A stretch of 64,000 nt of DNA from Salvator merianae (GCA_003586115.2 QVOM02000126.1:10469036-10533035); one strand, 5' to 3'; shown: positions 41,625 through 53,790, numbered from the stretch's first letter. Notes: generated by a model not told the origin, from the sequence alone. Program-made: numbers and translations.

Positions 41625-42472
41625 TCAAGGGTGGAGAGAGAGGCAGAATGCCTCTAAAGACCATTTGCAGGGTCGAGAGCAGGCGAAGGTTTTGCCTTTG
41701 ACTTCAGCTTGAGATGCCCAGAAGCAATTGGTGGGCCACTGTGTGAGACGGAATGCAGGACTAGACAGGCTGTGGCCTGACCCTGCAGGTACCATCTCCA
41801 GGGTGGGGAGACAGGCAGGATGCCACTAGAGGCCATTTGCAGGGAGCGGAGAGCGGGTCAAAAGTTTCCATTTGTTTTCTGCTTGAGGATGCCCAGAAGA
41901 CATTGGTGGGCCAATGTGTGAGACAGGATGCTGGACTAGATCGGCCATGGCCTGATCTAGCAGTGCGCCTCTTATATTCTTATTAAAGTCACAGAGGAAC
42001 GGTGTATCAAAGGCTACTAGAATGGATGCCTAGGTACCACCCCCAGGGTGGAGAGACAGGCAGGATGCCTCTAAAGGCCATTTGCAGGGAGTCGAGAACA
42101 TGTGAAGGCTTTGGATTGTCTACTGCTTGAGATGCCCAGAAGCAATTAGTGGGCCACTGTGTGAGACAGGATGCTGGACTAGATGGGCTGTGGCCTGATC
42201 CAGCAGGACTCCTCTTATGTTCTTACAGACAAATTTATGGATGGCAGATCTATCAATGGCTACTAGAATGGATGCCTAGGTACTGCCTCCAGGTTGGAGA
42301 GACAGGCAGGATGCCTCTAAAGGTCATTTGCAGGGATTTGGGAGCAGATGAAGGTTTTCCATTTGAATTCTGCTTGTGAATGCCCAGAAGCAGTTAGTGG
42401 ACCACTGTGGGAAATGGGATGCTGGACTAAATGGGCTGTGGCCTGATCCAGCAGGGCTCTTCTTATGTTCTG
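41625..42472 (+). mobile_element. Head-to-tail array of four CR1 3' ends
   Basis: Approximate units 41625-41790, 41791-41983, 41984-42226 and 42227-42472. Each ends in a form of GATCCAGCAGGNCTCCTCTTATGTTCTTA or a truncated version and is followed at once by another 5'-truncated copy. The first unit lacks its tail. Confidence 0.88.
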
Positions 42473-42685
42473 TTGTCTTTCTAAGGTTACCTGCTTCCTC
42501 TACTGTACACAGGCACACCTGAGGTCCAGTTTATGCAGGGTGGGAAGAAGTGGCAGTTGGAAAGGAGATCACTTCCCAACAGGAAACAGATGGTTGGTCT
42601 ATATCCCTCCTGTTCCCAGACCACTCTCTTCTGGTTGCCACTTCTTCCATTCCTTGAATAAGCAGAGCTTAAGTGTTCCTGTCTA

Positions 42686-43193
42686 TGCGCCTTTCTGCAC
42701 TCAAAGGCCATGATCTGGATCAGTGGGTCTGGACTAGCCAGGCCTGCTGGTCCAAAAGATGGCACACAGTAGTCTGAAACAGCAACATCTGTATGACAGT
42801 GCTGGACCAGACCAGTCCCTGCAGTGACCCGAAGCCACATGGGCTTTAGGGCCAGCCTCTGAAACAAACGTTCCTAGCCTCAGAGTTCCCAGGGGACCCA
42901 TTCTGGCAATGCACTTAGGTGCACCATCAAAATAATCCCCCGTGTAGTTCAAAAAATGGAGGCATGCCATTTGCACCCCTCTGTGTTCCAGATTGGGGGC
43001 CCCTGGTCTGCCAGTTGAATTGTTTAATCAGGTCTACTGGCAATCCAGATAAAGAGCCCCTTGATCTGGATTATACTCCATCCTATGCAGACAAAGCGTA
43101 CCAGCAGTGGGTGGGGCCTCACTTGGACTGACTTCTGATGCAGAAGGGAGGCCTATAGTCTACTTGGTCCAAAGGTAAGTGCAGAAAGCCCCT
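42686..43193 (+). mobile_element. MITE of the TTTCTGCACT family, most complete copy
   Basis: Left end GCGCCTTTCTGCACTCAAAG, right end AAGTGCAGAAAGCCCC. The interior contains inverted words (GATCTGGATCAGTGG near the left, CCTTGATCTGGATTA near the right). Partial relatives at 5720-6105, 7261-7375 and 44250-44500. Confidence 0.75.
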
Positions 43194-44100
43194 ATATGTG
43201 AGTTACACTCTTTCCACTTGGGAAATCTGCGCAAAGTCGGAATGCATGAAGCAGCAGAAATCCAACAGGTGTCGTTTTCTCAGAATCTCAGTCAGACCTG
43301 TGGAATTTTGGCCTGCAGACAGCCATCAAAAGAAAGAAATTAGGTCTTGCAAAGGGAGAATAGCTACTAATGTTAACCCACAATCCGCAGGGTTCTCTAC
43401 TCGAGCTGTGTTTTCTTGCGAATAGAATTCCCGCTGGGGTTTCCTCCACTCAAGCAGCAGGGAGTAGAGTCCAGTGATGCTTCTCGTGAAGATGGCAAGC
43501 ATTTGAAACACTGACTGTTCCAGTCTTTCAGGCTTCAGTGTTCAAATTTAAAAAAAAAAAAAAGTCCGAAAAGAGTGCAAATGGATAGCAAAAAGCCAGC
43601 GCACAACAGGGAGAAAGTCAATTGAAATCCAGTTTGAGAGCACTTAGCTCCCCGTAGAACAAAAATCCATTTTGTAATGGCAAAGGGACGTCTGGAGGTC
43701 CTTGAGAACATGGTACCCTGGTGCTCAGGAAGTGGACGGAGTCCATTTTGTCCGGCCCGCGTTGCTTTTGCCTGCAGGCAGATCATTCATATGACTGAAT
43801 AGACTTTCATCCGAGACTAACCTTTCTCTGCACATTTTGGGCCTCTTGTTTTAGGCTGCAGACCCACTCTCAAATGTTGCAGTCCAAAACATCTGGATGG
43901 ACACATGAAAGTTGCAGTGCTAAATGGCCTTCAGGGATGTTGAGGTCCAAACCTGTGGCTGGTCACAGGATTAGCAAATGCAACTATAGGCCAGAACTTG
44001 GAGAGATCCTCTTATGGATTAGTTTTCGTTATCCATAGCCAAAATGGCCAGGCCACTTTGCAGTCACTCTACTAAGTCTATGCACTGTGCTCTGTTAGGA
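43194..44100. other. No recognised feature
   Basis: Contains a 14-A homopolymer near 43549. The rest appears unique; no supported exon. Confidence 0.4.
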
Positions 44101-44107
44101 GATTATG

Positions 44108-44690
44108 GTTTTTCTGCACTTACCAGGAGTCCCTTCCAGCTCGGGGTCCAGCCTTCTCCTGACCCTCTCTTTCATATGCTACAGCAGAAGAGAGAGGCCC
44201 CACCCCCTCCCTGGCCCACTCTCCATCCACATTGGCCACCAAAATGACCGCCTAGACCAGGATACCGGTAGACCTGTTTTTACAGGTCTATCAGTGCTCC
44301 AGGGGTGGCTAAACTGGCCCAGAGAGATGTATGGAAGGGGCCACGCCCCCCTGTTCTGTTTTAACAAGGGGACCCATTTCACCAGTGCACCTAATTGCTT
44401 GGCTGAAATGGGTCCCCAGGGAGAATAGAGGTTAGGAATTTCAGTTCCTAGTCCATGGCAAACATAGAAATGGCTCTGGCGACTGTGTGATCTCTGGATC
44501 TAGCACACGGGGCTGTCCCTGGACAGCCTTCCAAATGCAGAAGGCTTATCCTGGGACTGTGGAGCCATTTCTGCCTCTGGAACAGCTCCAGGTTGGCCCG
44601 CTGCTTCCAAGAAGGGAAGTTCGAAAACGGCCTGAGTGGTTGTTTTGAGTTTGTCAAAACAGGATTTTGCACACCTCTACACTGCTCTCA
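44108..44690 (-). mobile_element. TTTCTGCACT-family MITE, diverged copy
   Basis: Begins TTTTTCTGCACTTACC. The words 'ggggacccatttcaccagtg' and 'gaatttcagttcctagtcc' follow the same order as 5955-6040. The right boundary is unclear. Confidence 0.5.
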
Positions 44691-44867
44691 TTCCCTGAAT
44701 TTTATCCTCAACTAATCCCTGCAAGGTGCGTAGGTTACAGGGGGTTCACAACCAGGACTTTTTGGTTCAATATGCTGGCAGGTTGGGGGCCACTGTTAGC
44801 TGGGGGTAGATACCAGAATCGGCGGGCAGAAGAGTAGATGTAACTGCCTCTCTCTGGATGCAGCCCT

Positions 44868-45149
44868 GCCTCTTCCTAGCATAGCTCCTCTTATGTTCTT
44901 ATAGACATATTCATGGAGGACAGATATATTAGTGTCTATTAGAATGGATGCCTAGGTGCTGCTTCCAGGATGGAAAGAGAGGCAGGATGCCTCTGAAGGC
45001 CATGTGCAGGGAGTGGAGAACAGGTGAAGGTTTTGCCTTTTTCTTCTGCTTGAGATGCCCAGAAGCAATTGGTGGGCCACTGAGTGAGACAGGATGCTGG
45101 ACTAGATGGGCCGTGGCCTGATCCAGCATGGGTCCCCTTATGTTCTTAT
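44868..45149 (+). mobile_element. CR1 tail followed by a CR1 3' end
   Basis: 44868-44901 is only a tail (AGCTCCTCTTATGTTCTTAT). 44902-45149 is a full 3' end starting 'gacatattcatggagga' and ending CCCCTTATGTTCTTATG. Confidence 0.85.
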
Positions 45150-45189
45150 GACCAAGGGGCAGGGGAGCTTCTGTGTCAGGGGCATTTTC

Positions 45190-46022
45190 ATCTAGAAAGG
45201 AGACAAGCAAGAGGAGACGCGATGGAGGTTAGAAGTATATAAAACTACACATGGTGTAAACAAAAGAGACAGAGAGTCATTTTTCTCTCTTTTTCAGAAT
45301 ACTACAACCAGGCGGAAGCCAAGGAAGCTCAATTCTGAATGAATCTGGACACAGTTGCATGCATGTGTGATGCAGCTTTGCCCACAAAGGGGCTTGTAAT
45401 GGTGGCAGCAGCATGGCTAGGGTGTGACTGCCATACCGCCCTCCTTAATTTCCTTGGATCTGACCTGTGTTTTACCTTCACGTAGCCATCAGAGAGAGGG
45501 AAGATGCTGCAGGAAACACCCAGTCGTAGTTTCTCTATGCGGTTTGAACATGCTGAACAGAGTTTCGGTGCAAGTCCAGCAAGATGAGCAAGCTGTGAGC
45601 CCGTGTCCTGTTGGTGGGCTTCCCTGTGCAGCTGGCTGGCTACTGTGAGAGCAGGCTGCTGGACCAGTGGGCCATGGCTCTGGTCCAGTGGGGCACTTTT
45701 GTTCTTATGCCTCTGAAAGCCAGATGCTGGGAGACTGCAAGCAGAGCAAGCTGTGTGCTCAAGTCCTATTGGTGGGCTTCCGTCCACGGTGGTTGGCCAC
45801 TGGGAAAGCAGAGTGCTGGACTACGTGGGCTATGGGTCCAATCCGGTGGGCCACTTCTTACATTCTTATGCCTCCCAAGTCCAGCTGTTGGGAGCCTGCA
45901 AGCAGAGTAAGTCGTGGGATCAAGTCCTGCTTGTGGCTTTCTTCGTGCAGCTGGTTGGCCACTTGGAGGGAAGGCGACTGCTGGACTAGATGGATCCAAC
46001 CCAGTAGGACACTTAAGTTCTT
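45190..46022 (+). mobile_element. CR1 ORF2 end and array of three CR1 3' ends (third subfamily)
   Basis: 45190-45345 is decayed ORF2 C-terminal coding sequence ('gatggaggttagaagtatat...catggtgtaaac'). From 45580 three 3' ends follow head-to-tail, with tails at 45700-45711, 45862-45870 and 46010-46022 (TTGTTCTTATG, TACATTCTTATG, TAAGTTCTTA). Each holds 'gtcct.ttggtgggctt(c)c' and 'gctggacca/ta' words. Opposite-strand relatives are at 19656-20346. Confidence 0.75.
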
Positions 46023-46890
46023 AGTTTCAGGGCTCCAGCACCTTTATCAGTTGTACAGAAGAGGAGATCTTTCAGCAAGTTTAGCTGCCGAAAGTGCCTA
46101 TTAAAGATGCAGAGCCCTGAAATTCCCTCTTCCACACAACTATTAAAGATGCAGAAGTTTGTCCCTCCTTTCTGTCTAGCAATCCTATATTGGCTAGAAA
46201 AGCAGTGGTTCCCCTCACTAGAGTCCTGGTTTCAGAGGGAAGTGGTGCTTAATGGTCACATACAGCTGCCCACTGTTTCCCTATGGTTAAGGCAAGTACT
46301 GCAGATCAGTGACACCTGGATGGGGTGTTTAGGGTCCCTGCTTTGAATGGGTGCTTGTAAATGCCACAGGAGTTAAAGGCCCAAGATGCTTCAAATCAGG
46401 TCTTTTGAAGTCTCTAAAGAATAGCTTGAAGACGCCTCTTATACAGGAAGCACTTTGAACTATCCAGAGCCCATTGGGAGTGCCTGGATGTCACTCTGCA
46501 GCGAGAAAGCAGCAACATTTCCCATTTTGCATCCTGTAATAAAGCATCCAGGGATCTTCTGCTCCACTTCCCTTGCCAGGTGGTAAGAGTCAGAACCGCT
46601 GGGTGGGTGGTGGGAGGAATATAATGAACTATCAGTTCATCCCTGCCTGTTTCCTGCCGCCAAAGCAGTCTACCTTTGCCCCAAGGGGAGCAAATGTGTA
46701 GAGGAGCTCTGTGCTAACTCCAGACCTTGCCATCTCTTGCCTGCCTAAGTATTATGCAAGTTGCCCAGCCATCTGAGATTATGGCCAGTTTGCCCACAAC
46801 TGGCAGGACTTTTCACATCACAGACTGGGCAATATGCGGAAGGAAGGCCATGACATCATGGGATTTGCGTGTGATCATTTCTTTTTACTC
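46023..46890. other. No recognised feature
   Basis: Possibly a weak LINE ORF remnant near 46380-46480 ('cttgaagacgcctcttatac'), otherwise unassigned. Confidence 0.35.
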
Positions 46891-46894
46891 AAAC

Positions 46895-48150
46895 ACAAGA
46901 TGATGATGATGATTTCAACATCACACAGACTGAAGATAACAATAGTTGTAGTAGTAATAGAAAGTGGTAGTAGTAGTAGTAGTGGTACTGGCTCAGTACC
47001 CTACCTTTCAGCTCCTCACCAAGAACCTGAGGTATTCAGAATGCCTGCTGTTCCTCATAGTACTGCCTTTTGTATCAATTACTATTACTACTACTATTAT
47101 TTAATCTTCACAAAGTCTGAAGATGTTTGTGACTCGTTTAGTATTCTGATTGTTGGGTCATTTCCAAGGACCCAGAATAATCAGAAGTATGGGTGCTGAA
47201 TGCATGCTGTCTCTCATATTGTAGCCTTCTGCATCATCATCATCATCGTCATTATTATTATTATATTATTATTATTATTATTCAGTATTATCATCATCAG
47301 TATCACATTGTGTATATAATAATAATAATAATGATGATGATGATGATGTTGTTATATACACAATATATCACAGCTGCCAGATCTATTAACTAATGTTGGC
47401 CTTCATTTCACATTGAGTTCTTCCCATTAAATTAGGATGATGTAATGTATTGGTGTAAGATGTGTGCAGATCTGAGCAGTGTGGCCTTTTGCAGTTGACC
47501 AATGGAGATTTTGTCAATATGCAGATATTCTAAGCGCCAATCAAGGCTTTCAGCCAATAGCTACTGGGCCCACAACTGTGGCTTGTGCCATAGTCTTTCA
47601 ATTATGATCTTCAAAGCTTGATATTTCATAATCTCCTCAAGTTCCTGGTCTTCAACTCTGCTGTCATCAGATTTGTTGATAATCCAGACCTTCTTCTTCT
47701 CAACTACAGTTAGATCTGGTGTATTATGCGCCAAAACTTTGTTGGTTTGTATTCAGAAGTCCCATAGTATGTTGACCTGCTCATTTTCAATCACTTTGTC
47801 AACATTAAGCTCCCACCAGTTCTTTGTTGTTGGCAGATGATAATTTTTTACAGATGTTCCAGTGTACCATTTTGGCAAAGTTATGCTGTTCAGTCTATGC
47901 AATCTTCTTGCATGAGCTGAGTATATGGTCTACTGTTTTTGATTATGATGATTAATCACATGGTCTGAAGATGTTTGTAACTGGTTTGGTACTCTATTGG
48001 ATTCTTTATTCTCCCTCATTGTGGTGCCTTCTGTACTTACTACTACCACAACTGTTATTATTACTACCACCATCACTACTCCTACCACCACTACTACTAC
48101 TGCCACTACTACTTCTACTTTCCCTACTGTTTCACCATCACACAGTCTCT
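46895..48150 (-). mobile_element. R4/Dong-like LINE remnant with trinucleotide expansions
   Basis: On the minus strand, 47450-47860 translates with few interruptions to the C-terminal pattern of R4/Dong-type ORFs: 'NWWELNVDKVIEN', 'VLAHNTPDLTVVEKKK', 'YQALKIIIERLW' and 'IGQLQKATLLRSAHILHQYI'. Around it are ATC/GAT, AGT, ATT and ACT trinucleotide runs (46902-46917, 46965-46984, 47080-47102, 47233-47282, 47320-47350, 48031-48120). A 'tctgaagatgtttgt' word occurs three times (47117, 47963 and, diverged, 46928), suggesting several overlapping 3' ends. Confidence 0.65.
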
Positions 48151-48228
48151 ATCATACATTATTTTCTGCTATGCAAGTTTTGATGGGTTTGAAGTAACAG
48201 GTCATAATGTCTGGATTTCCTGCAACCC

Positions 48229-48276
48229 TATATTTTTGCCATTGGAGGTACCATATTTTTGCCATTGGAGGTACCA
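48229..48276. repeat. Short direct duplication
   Basis: 'atatttttgccattggaggt' followed by acc occurs twice in tandem (period about 23). Confidence 0.85.
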
Positions 48277-48320
48277 TTCCAGCCCCCTTGACATCTTGAG
48301 AGCTGATTGCTCAGCTGCAG

Positions 48321-48488
48321 ATCTTGAGTCCTATAACACACGTATCACCTGCCGTGGCCCTTGCTGACCTGTATGACAACAGATTCAATACAGGTCTGGA
48401 ACACGTTTTGTCTGGCTCCTTGGCAGAGACCTGGAGCAGAGTCCTCTACTTGATTGCAGCATGTGGAAACCTCCCCCACCACATCAAG
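48321..48488 (+). CDS. Candidate orphan exon (unidentified)
   Basis: A 168-bp open stretch, phase 0 at both ends, preceded by a GCTGCAG acceptor-like border and followed by an AAG/GTAATG donor-like border. The translation contains 'VALADLYDNRFNTGLEHVL' and 'GNLPHHIK'. It lies outside the recognised transposons. I do not recognise the protein, the polypyrimidine tract is weak, and the run could be chance or an old retroelement. On the plus strand, so not part of ARMH4. Confidence 0.25.
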
Positions 48489-49195
48489 GTAATGCCCACT
48501 GCTGCTGCTGTTATTAATCAGAACCAAAGGAGGAAAGGATCAAACGTACATAACAAGAATGAACACAACTCTAGTGGGTGGGTAAAAATATCCATGTGCT
48601 CAAGTATATATGCATTTAATGCTGCATGGAATTCGCCTCTTAGATATGCTTTAATGAAGATGCTTTATCTTCTTTTCAAAAATCTTGTTCCATAGTGCTT
48701 CGTTTCTTCAAATGCATTCAGGTTTGCTTTGCATTCCAGTAATTAGCACCAAGGGTCCCTACCTCCCCTAAGAAACATCTGGCGGAAAGAAACGTCAGTT
48801 CCCAAAGGGCCCCTCCCCAGAGATGGAATCCTGCTCTTTCTATTATGCAAGCAGCTGGATGTGTCTGAGTGGCATCAGCTCCAGGCCTGCCCAGGGGGAC
48901 TGAAGCCTCGTGGGAATCATCTGAAGAATGGAACTGGATTCTTCTTCAGCACTTTTTTTGCATCCTTTTTTTAAACAGTGCATCCAGATAGACTCCATAA
49001 CTGTGTACCTACAAAGCGGGTGTCATAGAATCTAATGGAAAGACCAGAGCAAGCCTTTGTACTGGGTGCAGGAAAACCGCGGCTGCTCACAGATTCACGT
49101 ACCTTCTTAAGGTGTCTGGGGAAAGGATCTGCTGTCGTTGGTATGGCCTGGCTGAAAGGTTCCCCATCTCCTTTGCCACCAGGCCAGGATGAGCT
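48489..49195. other. No recognised feature
   Basis: Nothing assignable until the CR1 array starts. Confidence 0.4.
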
Positions 49196-49198
49196 GCT

Positions 49199-49973
49199 GA
49201 GCACACAGAGGCCACTGGTAGGGAGGCAAGAGCAGGTGAGGATTTCACCTTCATCTACAGCTTGCAAATATCTAGAAGCAAATGGTGGGCCAGCAAGCGA
49301 GATGGGATGCTGGGCCTGATGGGCTGTGACCTGACCCAGAAGGACTTCTCGTAGGTTCATGGATGCCTAAGTACCACCTCCAGGTTGGAGAGACAGGCAG
49401 GATGCCTCTAAAGGCCATTTGCGGGGAGTCAAGAGCAGGTGAAGGTTTTCGCTTCATCTTCTGCTTGAGAAGGCCCAGAAGACATTGATGAGCCACTGTG
49501 TGAGATGGGATGCTGGACTAGATGGACTATGTTCCAATCTAGCAGGGTTCCTCTTACGTTCTTATCTAGAATGGATGCCTAAGAACCACCTCCAGAATGA
49601 GAGACAGGCAGGATGCCTCTAAAGGCCATTTGCAGGGAGTGGAGAGCAGGTGAAGATTTTGCCTTTGTCTTCTGCTTGAAATGCCCAGAAGCAATCAGTG
49701 GGCCACCAAACAAGATGGGATGCTGGACTAGATGAACTGTGACCTGAGCCAGAAAGAATTCTCTTATGTTTTTATCTACAATGGGTACCTAAATACCCTT
49801 TCCAGGTTGGACAAACAGGCAGAATGCCTCTAAAAGTCTCTAAAAGGGAGTTGAGAGCAGATGAACGTTTCACCTTCATCTACTGCTTGAGAATATCCAG
49901 AAGCAATTGTGCAAGATGGGATGCTGGACTAAATGGGCTGTGACCTGATCTAGCAGGGCTCCTCTTATATTCT
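49199..49973 (+). mobile_element. Head-to-tail array of four CR1 3' ends
   Basis: Units about 49199-49352, 49353-49564, 49565-49777 and 49778-49973. Tails are variants of CTCTTATGTTTTTAT/CTCTTACGTTCTTAT. Units two to four each start within a few bases of 'ctagaatggatgcctaag'. More diverged than the 30.5-kb array. Confidence 0.85.
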
Positions 49974-50149
49974 TTGTCCCTATCATCAGGTGACAGTGAC
50001 CTGTCCAGGTGTGTCTAACAGAAGCTGGTATCAACATGTGGAGGTTGCTTTTGAGCATTCTGGAGGCAACATCAGAAGAACAGAGGTTTCTCCAGGAAGA
50101 TGTCTGTACTCCTGCATTTCTCCCTGCTTACCAGAGTCAAGTTTCAAAA

Positions 50150-51575
50150 GGTCCTTTTTGGACTACAGCTCCCATGATCCTTAGGTAAAGTATCAACCGT
50201 AGGATCGTGGCAACAGTAGGCCAATAAAATAATCCTCTAGACTCTGACCAGAACTGAATCTGTTACCCACTTGGACCAATGTTTTTGGAAGATGTTGAAC
50301 AGCCTGAATCACCTCTCTTAGATTTTACATTCAATGACAATGCTTTTTTAAGGCCATTTCTACAAGAGATGCTCAAAACCATTTATTTAGACTCTCGATC
50401 TTTCGTTATGTCTTACATAGCACTTTGAACATTGCTTCGTGAGCTTTTATTGTTTGCCCTCACAACATCCCTGTGAGGTAGGCCACTGCTATTCCTATCA
50501 TAGAGATGACTCAACAGGGACTGACAAAGCAACTGCTTAACACTCTTGCGGAGATTCCAAGACAATGATGGGACCCAGATTCAAATCTCCTTTTCAGTGT
50601 GACCTGGAGTCCTTTATCTACTAGAACAGACTTTACCAACCTAAGCCCCTCCCAAGGTTTTGGAGTGGATCAGCCCCTTGTTGGACAAGCATAATTTATT
50701 CTGCAAAAATTGTTTATGTTGTGAAACCTGTATAAGAAGCTCCCATTGGTTTACACTGCCACTGCTTATGCTGTTGAAAAAAAGGCAGTAATTTGTATAT
50801 CTCTTGTAAATGACAACTATTAGAGTGAGGATTATGGTATTAGAACTCTGACCTGGAATTACAGCAGAGATTGTCTTAGTGGAGCCCTGACCTTTAACCT
50901 GAAACTTTGCTCATGGGAGCTGTAGCCCAAAACTTCAGGAGGGTATCACATTTGAATTACAAACGCAGTGAAAAAAATAGGCTCCCTATTTCTTTTCTTA
51001 TATTGGGAACTCAAATGCCAATTCTAAGTGGGTTAGAAACTACATCTACAATAAACTTCTAAACCATTTATTTACTATTTAGTGCCGCATAGTTAGTACC
51101 AACAGGTAACCCATTTCAAACTACAAGTTAGTTAAGATTGGACTTTGGACAAGTTCCCCTTCTAGACTATAGTACCCATGATTCTTAAACAAATGGATCT
51201 CTGCTTCTGCAACTCTAGAACACCATGCAAGAGGCATCGATCAGTACAGATTATCTTGCTTATACTTGTGCACTCAACTCATCGTGGACTAGAAGCTTCT
51301 TTGGCTAAGGATCATGGGAGTTGTAGTCCAAAAGAGAACTTTCAAAATTTCCTGCACATTCGGAAGTGCAGAACCAGCTCAGGCCAAGTGCTGGATTTGG
51401 TTCCCAGTGTCTCCAGGCCAACCTGGAAAAAACTCCTTGTCTGAAACCCTGAAGATCTCTGACTGGTTAGCCAAGGCTAACCCTTGCTGGACAACAATTC
51501 CCAGCAGCCCCATCCAGGATGGCCAGCCATGGTCAAGATGATGGGAATTGTGGTCTAAAACTTCTGGTGCAGAAG
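50150..51575. repeat. Cluster of ancient 'actacaactcccatgatcc' repeat fragments
   Basis: The motif recurs at about 50158-50182, 50911-50935 (reversed), 51165-51186, 51308-51335 (reversed) and 51490-51565 (both orientations, with 'ggatggccagccatgg'). It belongs to a widespread old amniote repeat; no element is complete. Between the fragments I see nothing else. Confidence 0.5.
50430..50600 (-). mobile_element. MIR-like SINE remnant
   Basis: 'gccctcacaacatccctgtg' followed by 'aggtaggc' is the reversed CORE/MIR word. 'gggacccagattcaaatctc' further on matches the reversed B-box-like part of the head. Confidence 0.7.
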
Positions 51576-51609
51576 ACACAGTCCAGACTGGACAAGGGTC
51601 TGAATCAAT

Positions 51610-51807
51610 CAGTGACGGCCACTGGCATTAAGGGCGGGTGTTTGTAACCCGCAGAAAGCACGCAATTACCTCCGGGCCTCCATACTGTCGCAGCAGGTCG
51701 CCTGCAAACTGCTGCAACAGTACAGAGGCCTGGCAGCCCCACGAACAGCAATCACGCACTTTCCGTGGGTTATGAACACCCGCCCTTAAAGCCAATGGCC
51801 ACCACTG
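51610..51807. mobile_element. Fold-back hAT MITE, copy 5
   Basis: Begins CAGTGACGGCCACTGGC and ends GCCAATGGCCACCACTG. The arms are complementary around 51685-51715. Flanked by a perfect 8-bp TSD GAATCAAT (51602-51609 and 51808-51815). Confidence 0.92.
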
Positions 51808-52039
51808 GAATCAATTGAAAGTACCTCCCATGCTCCTCGAATACTGCCATGCATAAAATCCTACCAGCTCAGGAAAAAGATGCAACTAACAGACAATAGG
51901 GAAGGCTTTCCTCTATGTAGGGCAGGAGGACAGGGTTCCTGGCACCCTTCATAGATACATAGAAGAGGGAATCACAGCCAGTGTAGCTGATCATGTGGTT
52001 TAGCACCCTCTGAAATTCCTTCTTTCATAAACTCATTAA

Positions 52040-52375
52040 TACGGATGTGCATGAACAAAATTCGCATTTTCGATTCGCTGTCGAAGAGAGAATCTGTATT
52101 TTTGCTTCATCAGCAAATTGCAATGTCGAAAAAAGGGCTTTTCATGTTTGTTTTCGCAATGTTTTCCCCATTGACAATGCCCTTTCCATGGGTCAAAACG
52201 CAACAAAAATGCAAATAATTGATAAAATATTCTGTTTTCGTGAAGGAAGAGGCTGGTTCGTTTTGACTGAACTCAGAAAAGGCAAAATAGCATATATTTG
52301 ATTTGATTTGCATATCCACAAGTGCGAAATATTCAATCGAACGTGTGAACGCAAAACCAATTTTGCACATCTCTA
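52040..52375. mobile_element. hAT-type MITE with TA(C/G)(G/A)GATGTGCA termini
   Basis: Left end TACGGATGTGCATGAAC; the right end is the complement of TAGAGATGTGCAAAATTGG. Flanked by CTCATTAA (52032-52039) and CTCGTTAA (52376-52383), 7 of 8 identical. AT-rich with frequent TTCG/CGAA words and no coding capacity. Confidence 0.75.
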
Positions 52376-52414
52376 CTCGTTAAATGTGCAGGAGCCCTGT
52401 TGTGGGACGTGCAA

Positions 52415-52762
52415 AAATGTAGTTCAACATTTGGCGAACTACAGAGGCACAGGACTGTCAAGTGCCTTCCCTGACAATCCCGGCTCCCTGCAAAAGTGTT
52501 ACATGACTCCCGAGTAGGGAGCTGCATCCAAGAGGTGAGGGAACTCACCTCTTTCCTGTAACATGGTCTGGCACCATTTAGTCCCTCCATGGGTGAGGCT
52601 GCAACGCAGCCATCGCACCTGGACAATGATGTCATGCACAGCCACATGCTACAGCTCACCCACAGAGGGGGCTTAAATGGCACCAGACCACACGACAGGA
52701 AGGTTGGGAGTAGCATAAAGCTTTCTCAGGTAAGGCATGTGACACTGCTACACCTCTAGTGC
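52415..52762. mobile_element. MITE with AGGACTGTCA arms, second copy
   Basis: 'aggcacaggactgtcaagtg' and 'actcacctctttcctgtaac' match the split element 13526-14269, here without a CR1. Its right arm is more diverged. Confidence 0.6.
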
Positions 52763-53316
52763 AATTCAGCACATCCCTTCCCTGTGATCTCTTCCCTCTG
52801 CCTGCCTGCCCTCCCCAACAGGGTAGATACCTGCAGCTTCCTGAGGCAAGAGGAAACAGCGGGATCTTTTTTAGAACTTGCAGTTGCCTCTTGCTGCCAC
52901 TGCTGGACAGCAGGAGCCAATCCCTGGTTCTTACCCTGTCTTCCTGCTCTTCATGTAATCAGTGCTGTTCCAAAAACCCTGGAAGTTAGCAAGCGCCCAC
53001 CCACTTCCCTTGCTAACACCCGGGTATTTGGAAACAGCAATGATTATGCAAATAGCTGGCAGATATAGGTAAGGACTCCATATTACAAAAAATAACAGTG
53101 CTGTTGCTGGATTTTCCATAATGTCTGTCCAAAGGATGTTTGATCAACTAAGCCAGGATTAGCTACAGCTCTGGAAGAATCGTGGGGTTTTACCTGTGCC
53201 TGGAGTTACCCTTAGAATGGAACTCTCTGGGCTAGATAGGGAATAATGTGCTCTGATCTATGCTCCTAGCTACATGTACACTGCTTGTCTACATTTCAAG
53301 TCATTTGGGAGAGAAC

Positions 53317-53484
53317 CAGCAGCAGCTGGTGGCTTTAAGCTGGTGTGTTCGCGTCCCACACGAAGCGGGGCCTCTGGGCCTCCATACTGCGAGGCAGTAT
53401 GGAGGCCCGGAGGCCCCGCGAATGGCCATGGCCCACTTCACACGAGGCACGAACACCCCGGCTTAAAGCCGCTGGCCGCCACTG
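53317..53484. mobile_element. Fold-back hAT MITE, copy 6
   Basis: Begins CAGCAGCAGCTGGTGGC and ends GCTGGCCGCCACTG. Very tight hairpin centred on TACTGCGAGGCAGTA at 53385-53399. Flanking 8-mers GAGAGAAC and GAGACAAC agree at seven of eight. Confidence 0.88.
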
Positions 53485-53568
53485 GAGACAACAGCAAACA
53501 ATTCCAAGACACCTTCCCCTACAACTGTGTCTCAAGGTGTTTGAGATAACATTCTTTCTAGACATTTT

Positions 53569-53790
53569 GGGCCCATCTACACCTCCATTTTAATCCACCT
53601 TTGGTCTACCTTCAGAGTGAGAAAACAAATAAGGAAAGTGACGAACAGGTTTCCTTCTGCATTATCTAATCCAAAGATAGATTCTCTGAATTAGATCATG
53701 CTGAAAGCAAACAGCTTGACGCTTTGCTGATGTGTTCTCTCACTCTGAAAGTGGACTGAAGCTGGATTAAAACGCAGGTGCAGACAGCCC
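53569..53790. mobile_element. 220-bp MITE ('ACACCTAAGTTTTAATCC' family)
   Basis: Left end GGGCCCATCTACACCTCC, right end GGATTAAAACGCAGGTG followed by CAGACAGCCCCC. The inverted interior is shared with the next copy 290 bp away. Confidence 0.75.

Noticed and set aside
46834..48197. His-, Thr- or Leu-run small proteins
   Set aside because: Translations of trinucleotide microsatellites.
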